Source of the DNA: Massilia sp. erpn
GTDB taxonomy: Bacteria > Pseudomonadota > Gammaproteobacteria > Burkholderiales > Burkholderiaceae_D
Assembly: GCF_024400215.1 (NCBI RefSeq)
Contig: NZ_CP053748.1
Coordinates: forward strand, 1,240,001 to 1,304,000
DNA: 64,000 nt
Direction of reading: 5' to 3'
Shown here: piece by piece, positions 56,021 through 62,242 of the stretch
How positions within the stretch are numbered: the stretch's first letter is position 1
Layout: each line of letters begins with the position of its first letter
Translations under genes and position numbers: made by a program
The notes under the pieces: model-generated
Told to the model about the DNA's origin: nothing
What the model saw: only the letters and a program-made list of their open reading frames with translations
The model's database searches: none

Positions 56021-56920
56021 ATGGCCGAATCCCACCAGCCCTCCCCCGCCGCCTTCTCCTACGAGCAGGCGTTTTCCCGCAATATCGGCTGGCTCACCAC
56101 CGCCGAACAGGCCACGCTGCGCGGCAAGCGCGTGGCCATCGCCGGCTCGGGCGGCGTCGGCGGCTACCATCTGCTGACCCTGACCCGGCTTGGCGTGGGG
56201 TCCTTCCACCTGGCCGATTTCGACAGCTTCGACATCGTCAATTTCAACCGCCAGGCCGGCGCCTTCGTCTCGACCCTGGGCCAGCCCAAGGTCGAGGTGG
56301 TGGCGCGCATGGCGCGCGACATCAATCCGGAACTCAATCTCAAGCTCTTCCCCCAGGGCGTGAGCCAGGACAATCTGGGCGACTTCCTCGACGGCGTGGA
56401 CGTGTATGTGGACGGCCTCGATTTCTTCGCCTTCGATGCGCGCCAACGCACCTATGCCGAATGCGCGCGGCGCGGCATCCCGACCACCATGGTGGCGCCG
56501 CTGGGCATGGGCGCGGCCTGCCTGAACTTCCTGCCGGGGCAGATGACCTTCGAGGAATTCTTCGGCTGGGGCGACCATTCCGAACTCGAGAAAGCCCTGC
56601 GCTTCCTGGTCGGCCTGGCGCCGGCCGGCCTGCACCGGCCCTACCTGGTGGAGCCGTCGGCGCTCAATCTGGCCGAGCGGCGCGGCCCCTCGACCGATAT
56701 GGCCTGCCATCTGTGCGCCGGCGTGGCCGCCACCCAGGCGTTGAAGATGATGCTGGGACGCGGCAAGGTGCTGGCGGCGCCGCACGGCACGCATTACGAC
56801 GCCTACCGCGACAAGATGGTGCATACCTGGCGGCCGGGCGGCAACCGCCATCCGCTGCAGTGGCTGATGCTGCAGCTGGGACGGCGCAAATACGCCAAGC
56901 TGCTGGCGGAGCAGCTATGA
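56021..56920 (+). CDS. ThiF/E1-like adenylyltransferase
   Basis: A 299-residue stand-alone E1-type enzyme that would adenylate a carboxylate. It has the ATP loop IAGSGGVGGYH (40-50), DFDSFDIVNFNRQ (66-78) with the catalytic Asp and Arg/Gln, and ARRGIPTTMVAPLGMG. The CxxC zinc pairs of true ThiF/MoeB are not obvious; cysteines occur in MACHLCAGVAATQ. ATG 56021 is chosen rather than GTG 56015, which overlaps the upstream stop. No ubiquitin-like or ThiS-type partner is nearby, so the substrate may be a small carboxylate such as the product of the upstream acyltransferase. It overlaps the next gene by four bases. Confidence 0.85.
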   Translation: MAESHQPSPAAFSYEQAFSRNIGWLTTAEQATLRGKRVAIAGSGGVGGYHLLTLTRLGVGSFHLADFDSFDIVNFNRQAGAFVSTLGQPKVEVVARMARDINPELNLKLFPQGVSQDNLGDFLDGVDVYVDGLDFFAFDARQRTYAECARRGIPTTMVAPLGMGAACLNFLPGQMTFEEFFGWGDHSELEKALRFLVGLAPAGLHRPYLVEPSALNLAERRGPSTDMACHLCAGVAATQALKMMLGRGKVLAAPHGTHYDAYRDKMVHTWRPGGNRHPLQWLMLQLGRRKYAKLLAEQL

Positions 56921-57993
56921 GCGCGCCGCGCATCATCGAGCAGATCCTCGACCTGGCGCGCTGGGCGCCCAGCGGCGACAATGTGCAGACGCACCGCTTC
57001 GAAATCCTCGACGCGCAGCATGTGCGCATCCACGCCAGCGACACCAGCGCCCACTGCGTCTACGACCTGGATGGCCACGCCAGCCAGATCGCCTTCGGCG
57101 CGCTGCTGGAAAGCATGGCCATCGCCGCCAGCGAACATGGCTGGCGCATGGACTTTGCGCGCCAGCAACGCGCGCCCGCATTCGACAGCGAACTGATTTT
57201 CGACGTGGCGTTCACGCCCCAGCCCGGCCTGCAACCCGATGCCCTGATCCCCAGCATCGCGGTGCGCGCCGTGCAGCGCCGCGCCATGCGCACCCGGCCG
57301 CTGTCGCAGGCGGAAAAGCAGGAGATGGAAGCGGCCGTGGGAGCGGGCTACCGCATCCGCTGGCTGGAAAGCCCGGGCGAGCGCTGGCAGGCGGCCCGCC
57401 TGATGTTCCACAACGCCAAGCTGCGCCTGACCATGCCGGAAGCGTTCGAGGTGCACCGCCGCATCATCCACTGGGGCGTGACGCACAGCGAAGACCGCGT
57501 GCCGGACCAGGCCCTGGGCGTGGACGCCCTGACCCTGCGCCTGATGAAGTGGGCCATGTCCAGCAACTGGGGCCGCATGGCGACCATGAATACCCTGTTC
57601 GGCACCTGGCTGCCGCGCCTGCAAATGGATTTGCTGCCCGGCTTGCTGTGCGGCGCCCACTTCGTGCTGCAGGCGCGCCAGCCGCTGCGCAGCATCGACG
57701 ACCATGTGGCGGCCGGTCGCGCCGTGCAGCGCTTCTGGCTGACCCTGACCAAGCTCGGCCTGTTCATGCAGCCGGAAATGACACCGCTGATCTTTGCCCG
57801 CTACATCGCCGAAGGGCGCGCCTTCACGCGCGAGGCCGCGGTGCAGGCGCGCGCCGAACGCCTGCGTCCGCAGGCCGTGGAATTAATGGGCGGAGAAAAT
57901 GCCAATGCGGTATTTATCGGCCGCCTCGGCGCTGGGCCGGCACCGGCCTCGCGCGCGGTGCGCAAACCCTTGGCGGAATTAATGCTGCGTTGA
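56917..57993 (+). CDS. Nitroreductase-like flavoprotein
   Basis: The 358-residue protein begins with the FMN-binding signature ILDLARWAPSGDNVQTHRFE (10-29), as in the nitroreductase fold, and has RAVQRRAMRTRPLSQAEKQE and a C-terminal region with LPGLLCGAHFVLQAR. It is longer than housekeeping nitroreductases (about 200-220), resembling those linked to or fused with ThiF domains, e.g. the mycobacterial MoeY-type proteins as far as I recall. Start ATG overlaps the ThiF-like stop (ATGA), so the two are surely co-translated. A strong terminator follows. Confidence 0.82.
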   Translation: MSAPRIIEQILDLARWAPSGDNVQTHRFEILDAQHVRIHASDTSAHCVYDLDGHASQIAFGALLESMAIAASEHGWRMDFARQQRAPAFDSELIFDVAFTPQPGLQPDALIPSIAVRAVQRRAMRTRPLSQAEKQEMEAAVGAGYRIRWLESPGERWQAARLMFHNAKLRLTMPEAFEVHRRIIHWGVTHSEDRVPDQALGVDALTLRLMKWAMSSNWGRMATMNTLFGTWLPRLQMDLLPGLLCGAHFVLQARQPLRSIDDHVAAGRAVQRFWLTLTKLGLFMQPEMTPLIFARYIAEGRAFTREAAVQARAERLRPQAVELMGGENANAVFIGRLGAGPAPASRAVRKPLAELMLR

Positions 57994-58027
57994 AGCCCCA
58001 TTTAAAACCTGATTTTCTCTCATGCAG

Positions 58028-58061
58028 GCCGGGATTAATTGCAGAGTAATCCCGGCTTTTT
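58028..58061 (+). terminator. Rho-independent terminator of the FeeM-ThiF-nitroreductase operon
   Basis: A 10-bp stem GCCGGGATTA/TAATCCCGGC with a nine-base loop is followed by TTTTT (58057-58061), 34 bases past the nitroreductase stop. It separates the operon from the PEP-CTERM genes. Confidence 0.9.
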
Positions 58062-58174
58062 CGTGGCCTTTCACCATCCCTTCCATTCGGCCTAAAAGCG
58101 TGTTAATTGATGCAATATTAAGCAACTTACAATTTGCAAGTTATTGATTTTCAAGAGAAAAGTTAAAAAATGGA

Positions 58175-58252
58175 TGTCGGATAACTTTACACTTAATGCC
58201 ATAGTGTATTTATTACCAAAATGAAAGCCAGTGACAAGCCTTTGTTTTCAAT
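58175..58252 (+). promoter_or_regulatory. Conserved upstream elements of the first PepA-like gene
   Basis: Three blocks recur upstream of both PepA-like genes at the same spacing: TGTCGGATAACTTTACAC (58175-58192), CAAAATG (58217-58223) and AAGCCTTTGTTTTCAAT (58236-58252). The last lies 15 bases before the sigma54 -24 element. The first is a likely enhancer for an NtrC-type activator such as PrsR; the last, near the promoter, could bind the same protein or a bending protein. Confidence 0.6.
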
Positions 58253-58267
58253 AGAATAACAACCGCA

Positions 58268-58283
58268 TGGCACAGGTATTGCT
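58268..58283 (+). promoter_or_regulatory. Consensus sigma54 promoter of the first PepA-like gene
   Basis: TGGCAC-AGGTA-TTGCT is an exact match to the TGGCAC-N5-TTGCW consensus. Transcription would begin about 58295, with a leader of about 87 bases to ATG 58382. PEP-CTERM genes in floc- and biofilm-forming betaproteobacteria are known to depend on RpoN and the PrsK/PrsR pair. Confidence 0.85.
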
Positions 58284-58381
58284 TAAGGCTATGGTGACAC
58301 TGCGTCAGGGACGTCACAAAACTTTATCTCTCATCGGATAAATACCTTTTCAATACTCACGCATAATCACTGGAGATATAC

Positions 58382-59206
58382 ATGCAAGCCCTCAGCAAAC
58401 GAATCCGCGTCCTGGCCGCGCATGCCCTGGTCGCCGCCGGCGCCCTGGCAGCCTTCGACGCAGCAGCCGCCCCGGTCTTCACCGTCAACCCCAATTCGAA
58501 CGGCGGCGTCCTGACCAATAACGGCGGCTCCTTCCAGGCCACGGCGATCAACGGCTTCTCTTCGAACCGTATCGTCAACACCAGCGGCACCAATTACACC
58601 GCCGACGGCTACATCGTCTTCAACGGCTTCTCGCTGAACAGCGTGCCGGTGTCGACCTCGCTGAGCCGCATCAACCTGGACTACGGCCTGTATGCCACGT
58701 TCACCCAAACCTTCAACTGCTCCGGCATTCTGGCCCCGGGCGTGAAGTGCCAACCGACCTCGCTGACGCTGGACCTGTACGGCGACCCAGGCAACGACAA
58801 CAGCTACCAGGTGGCATCCGTGGCCGCCGATCCGACCGTGACCAAGGTCGGCGCCCAGGTGCTGCTGGCTTCGGCCAATGTGGTGTATGAAGGCGAAGGC
58901 GGCTTGAGCGAGCAAGGCGGCGCCTACCAGAACGTGAACATGAACTGGCTGATGACGGCCGAAGGCAAAAATTACTTCGCCGCGCCGATCCCCTTCTACT
59001 CGGCCTCCTTTGCTGCCTTCAACAACACCTCCCAGGGCCTGACCTGTGACGTGGCCAATTGCAACGGCGCCAAAATCGTCGCCATCACCTCCGAAGCCGG
59101 TATTCTGGACTTCAACGGCAAGAAAGTGCCGGAACCAGGCGTCCTGGCCCTGCTGGGCGTCGGCCTGATGGGTCTGATCGCCGCCCGCCGCAAAAGCCTG
59201 ATCTGA
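58382..59206 (+). CDS. PepA-like PEP-CTERM exoprotein (first copy)
   Basis: A 274-residue exported protein with a signal peptide (ending about DAAAAPVFTV, 30), a beta-rich body with GYIVFNGFSLNSVPVSTSLS, LDYGLYATFTQTF and TLDLYGDPGNDNSYQVA, and the sorting signal KVPEPGVLALLGVGLMGLIA-ARRK. The body resembles the flocculation-associated PepA group. Such proteins are processed by exosortase and needed for matrix or floc formation. ATG follows GGAG. Expression is from a perfect sigma54 promoter. It is clearly paralogous to the next gene. Confidence 0.82.
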   Translation: MQALSKRIRVLAAHALVAAGALAAFDAAAAPVFTVNPNSNGGVLTNNGGSFQATAINGFSSNRIVNTSGTNYTADGYIVFNGFSLNSVPVSTSLSRINLDYGLYATFTQTFNCSGILAPGVKCQPTSLTLDLYGDPGNDNSYQVASVAADPTVTKVGAQVLLASANVVYEGEGGLSEQGGAYQNVNMNWLMTAEGKNYFAAPIPFYSASFAAFNNTSQGLTCDVANCNGAKIVAITSEAGILDFNGKKVPEPGVLALLGVGLMGLIAARRKSLI

Positions 59207-59223
59207 TCTTTCGCTCGCTGGCC

Positions 59224-59270
59224 ACGGCCCGCAGCACGCCTTGCACGGCGGCTGCGGGCCGTTTGTTTTT
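59224..59270 (+). terminator. Rho-independent terminator between the two PepA-like genes
   Basis: A 12-bp stem (59224-59235 with 59251-59262, ACGGCCCGCAGC/GCTGCGGGCCGT) is followed by TTTGTTTTT. It separates the two paralogous genes into individual transcripts. Confidence 0.9.
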
Positions 59271-59333
59271 GCCCGCCGCTTCCTGCTTGCGCCATGCAAG
59301 CATTTGATTTCAAAGGTGAAAAATGAAAGTTAA

Positions 59334-59410
59334 TGCCGGAAATACTTACACATCTTGAGAAAAATCAAACATAGCAAAATGCAAGTTTTCCCTAAGCCAT
59401 TGTTTTCAAT
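59334..59410 (+). promoter_or_regulatory. Conserved upstream elements of the second PepA-like gene
   Basis: The same three blocks as upstream of the first copy: TGCCGGAAATACTTACAC (59334-59351, 13 of 18 identical), CAAAATG (59375-59381) and AAGCCATTGTTTTCAAT (59394-59410, 16 of 17 identical), with spacings equal to within one base. The last again ends 15 bases before the sigma54 element. Confidence 0.6.
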
Positions 59411-59425
59411 CATGCCAGCTGAGCT

Positions 59426-59441
59426 GGGCATTCTAATTGCT
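59426..59441 (+). promoter_or_regulatory. Sigma54 promoter of the second PepA-like gene
   Basis: GGGCAT-TCTAA-TTGCT matches the -24/-12 consensus at all key bases (GG, CA, TTGCT) with the correct spacing; positions 1 and 6 differ. It lies about 70 bases before the start codon. Confidence 0.75.
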
Positions 59442-59510
59442 TAAAATAAATCGTGGCCCGGCAGCACAACAGCCATTGGCAATCCGAGGGATCCCTGTAT
59501 TGGAGGCATG

Positions 59511-60338
59511 ATGCCGATCTCATCCAAACGCATCCACGTCCTGGCCACGGCCGTCCTGCTGGCGGCAGCCACCAGCGCTGCCGCCGCACCGGTCTTCACC
59601 GTCAACCCCGGCAAGAATAACGGCCTGCTGAGCAAGGCTGGCAAGGCCTTCGAAGCCAGTGCCCTGAACGGCTTTTCCTCCAACCGCATTGCGCACACCG
59701 GCCAGGGCAATCAATACACCTCGGACGGCTATATCGTCTTCAACGGCTTTTCGCTCAACAGCATGCCGGTCTCGACCGCGCTAAGCCGGGTCAATCTGGA
59801 CTATGGCTTGTACGCCACCTTCCACCAAAGCTTCAACTGCGATGGCCTGCTGGCGCCGGGCGTGCGCTGCCAGCCGACCGCGCTGACCCTGGACCTGTAC
59901 GCCGATCCGGACAATGACAATAGCTATACGGTCGCCACGCTGGCTTCCGCCGCCCGCGTCGGCGCCAAGGGCGCGCAGATTCTGCTGGCCTCGGCCAACG
60001 CCATGCTGGCCGGCGTGGCGGGACTGGACAGCATGGGCGGGGCGTTCGAGAACGTGTCGATGAGCTGGCTGCTCAGCGCGGCCGGCAAGGAATATTTCGC
60101 GGGCAGCCAACCGTTCTACCGGATGGCGAATGCCGCCTTCAACAATACGGCGCAAGGCTTGCAATGCGATACGGCCAGGTGCAAGGGCGCGCGCGTGGTC
60201 GCAATTACTTCGGAAACGGGGATTCTGGACTTCCAGCACAAGGTGCCGGAGCCAGGCGGACTGGCCTTGCTGGGCATCGGCCTGATGGGGATGGGATTGG
60301 TGCGGCGCCGGCTCAGCGCGATTGCAGACGGCTCATGA
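59511..60338 (+). CDS. PepA-like PEP-CTERM exoprotein (second copy)
   Basis: A 275-residue paralogue of the preceding gene. ATG 59511 is preferred to ATG 59508 because it is four bases from GGAGG. It shares GYIVFNGFSLNSMPVSTALS, LDYGLYATFHQSF and TLDLYADPDNDNSYTVA with the first copy and ends with KVPEPGGLALLGIGLMGMGL-VRRR, the exosortase sorting signal, followed by a longer tail (LSAIADGS). The signal peptide ends about AAAAPVF. Expression is probably from its own sigma54 promoter. Confidence 0.82.
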   Translation: MPISSKRIHVLATAVLLAAATSAAAAPVFTVNPGKNNGLLSKAGKAFEASALNGFSSNRIAHTGQGNQYTSDGYIVFNGFSLNSMPVSTALSRVNLDYGLYATFHQSFNCDGLLAPGVRCQPTALTLDLYADPDNDNSYTVATLASAARVGAKGAQILLASANAMLAGVAGLDSMGGAFENVSMSWLLSAAGKEYFAGSQPFYRMANAAFNNTAQGLQCDTARCKGARVVAITSETGILDFQHKVPEPGGLALLGIGLMGMGLVRRRLSAIADGS

Positions 60339-60411
60339 GGGTGAGGAAGGCGTACAGGCCCAGTCCGAGACAGGCGCAAACGATGAGGATGGAGTACAGC
60401 AGTTCAGTCAT
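60313..60411 (-). CDS. Candidate 32-residue single-helix membrane peptide
   Basis: On the minus strand a small frame starts ATG (60409-60411) and encodes 32 residues, MTELLYSILIVCACLGLGLY and then AFLTLMSRLQSR. It is one hydrophobic helix with a basic end, like small membrane subunits such as KdpF. Ribosome site is weak (GGATCAAG). It overlaps the convergent PEP-CTERM gene end by 26 bases. A chance frame cannot be excluded. Confidence 0.3.
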   Translation of the reverse strand: MTELLYSILIVCACLGLGLYAFLTLMSRLQSR

Positions 60412-60553
60412 TCTTGATCCGTGATGAGCCACAACAGGGCGCGGTGGCAGCCCGCTTGTGCGAAAGCAACATTATGCTGCATTTGCACATGAAGAAGTCT
60501 ATCGGAAATCCACATTTCCTTGCGTTCCGCTGGTTTTTCTTATTGCAATGCGC

Positions 60554-60578
60554 AAAAAAAGGGCCGCACGGGCGGCCC
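60554..60578 (-). terminator. Rho-independent terminator of the beta-lactamase-like gene
   Basis: On the minus strand GGGCCGCCCGTGCGGCCC forms a 7-bp GC stem followed by seven T (60554-60560). It lies 22 bases past the stop codon. Confidence 0.88.
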
Positions 60579-60599
60579 TCGATGGCATTTCACTAATTT

Positions 60600-62210
60600 T
60601 TATTTCGCCTTGCTGTCTTTCACGGGCGTGAAGGCCAGGTCGGCGAAATCGTAGCTGAAGTCGGTTTCCATGGAGACCGGCGCCATCTTCATGCGCTCGA
60701 TGCTGCCGTCCGGGTTCAGGGCGAAGCTTACATAGGCGTCGGCGTTGAAGTTGCGCTCTTTCCAGCGCACGATGAAGGTGTCGTGCTGGAAGTGCTCCAG
60801 CTCACCCACCAGGTCGGGCGTGCGGTCGAAGCTCAGCAGCTGCTTCCGGCCTTCCTGGCGGATGGTGACGGTGCCATACCAGGCATCCTTGTAGGCGCCG
60901 TTATAGGCGGCCAGGGCCAGCGAAGGCTGCGACTTGGCGGCACGCGCGGCGACGGCCTTCTTCTGCTTGTCCAGCTCCTCCTTGTGGCTCTCTTCCTCCT
61001 GGCGCGCATAAATCTTGATCCAGTCGCTCGGCGCCGCGCCCATATAGTGGTCGAGGATGCGCCATTGCAGGGCCGTCATCGAGGCGCCGTTCTCGGCATT
61101 GGTGAAGATGGCCACGCCCAGCTTCTCTTCCGGCACCAGCAGCACGCGCGAATAAAAGCCCTGCAGCGCGCCGCCGTGCATGGCGATCTTGCGGCCGCGG
61201 TAGTCGCGCAGATTGAAGCCCAGGCCATAGGCGTTGAAATTGGGCTTGGTGGCAGCCAGCGCCGGCTTCGGCTCGGCGATCTTCATCGGGGTTTGCGCCG
61301 TCCACATTTCACGCGCCTGGGCCGCGCTGAACAGGCGCTTCCCGCCATCGAGCTTGCCCTCGTCGAGCAGGGCCGTCATCCATTTGGCGATGTCTTCGGC
61401 ATTGGTGTTGATGCCGACCGCGCCCACCGCGTTCGCCACCTGCATCGGTTTCACCACGGCGGCCTTGCCATTGATCTTGCTGTGCGGCGCCGAGTGGTCG
61501 GGCGACTTCAGCATGGCCTCGACGCTGGTGGTGGTGCCGCTCATGCCGAGCGGGTTGAGGATGCGTTCCTGCATGGCCTCGCCCCAGCTCTTGCCGGCCT
61601 TGTCGGCGATGATCTTGCCGGCCACGATATACAGCAGATTGTCGTAGGCATAGCTGTTGCGGAAGCTGGTGGCCAGCTTCACATGGCGCAGGCGTTCGAT
61701 GATTTCATCGGTGCTGAAAGTCGTGGTGGGCCACCACAGCAGGTCGCCCGCGCCCAGACCGAGGCCGCTGCGGTGGGTCAGCAGGTCGCGCACGGTGATG
61801 GCGCTGCTGACATAGGCATCGCTCATCTGGAAGCCGGGCAGGTGCTGGGTGACGGGATCGTCCCATTTCAGCTTGCCGTCGTCGACCAGCATGGCCAGGC
61901 CGGCGGCGGTGAAGGCCTTGGAATTGGAGGCGATCTCGAACAGGGTCTTGCCGGTGACGGGGGCGGCATCGCCCAGCTGGCGCACGCCAAAGCCCTTGGC
62001 AGCCACCACCTTGCCGTCCTTGACGATGGCGATGGCCATGCCGGGCACGTCGAAGGTTTTCAGGGCCAGGTTGACGTCGGCATCCAGGTCAAAGGCGGGT
62101 GCGGCGGCCGCCGTGCTGACGGCCGACGGTTCGGGCGCGGCAGCCAGGGCCGGAGCGCCGGCGCCCAGGGCCAGCAGCAGCAGGGCGGCGAGACGGGTTT
62201 TCTGCAGCAT
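60600..62210 (-). CDS. Serine beta-lactamase-like hydrolase with C-terminal DUF3471-like domain
   Basis: A 536-residue exported class-C-fold hydrolase. The signal peptide ends about ALAAAP (25). The catalytic motifs are all present: Ser95-x-x-Lys98 (SNSK), Tyr189-x-Asn191 (YDN) and His345-Gly-Gly (HGG). The C-terminal part (about 430-536) resembles the lipocalin-like DUF3471 tail (LAAYNGAYKDAWYGTVTIRQ). Such proteins are usually esterases or peptidases rather than drug-resistance enzymes. It follows the M1 aminopeptidase by 32 bases, perhaps as an operon, and ends in a terminator. Confidence 0.88.
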   Translation of the reverse strand: MLQKTRLAALLLLALGAGAPALAAAPEPSAVSTAAAAPAFDLDADVNLALKTFDVPGMAIAIVKDGKVVAAKGFGVRQLGDAAPVTGKTLFEIASNSKAFTAAGLAMLVDDGKLKWDDPVTQHLPGFQMSDAYVSSAITVRDLLTHRSGLGLGAGDLLWWPTTTFSTDEIIERLRHVKLATSFRNSYAYDNLLYIVAGKIIADKAGKSWGEAMQERILNPLGMSGTTTSVEAMLKSPDHSAPHSKINGKAAVVKPMQVANAVGAVGINTNAEDIAKWMTALLDEGKLDGGKRLFSAAQAREMWTAQTPMKIAEPKPALAATKPNFNAYGLGFNLRDYRGRKIAMHGGALQGFYSRVLLVPEEKLGVAIFTNAENGASMTALQWRILDHYMGAAPSDWIKIYARQEEESHKEELDKQKKAVAARAAKSQPSLALAAYNGAYKDAWYGTVTIRQEGRKQLLSFDRTPDLVGELEHFQHDTFIVRWKERNFNADAYVSFALNPDGSIERMKMAPVSMETDFSYDFADLAFTPVKDSKAK

Positions 62211-62242
62211 ACGCGTTTCCTTATCTATCGTTTGTACCGCGT

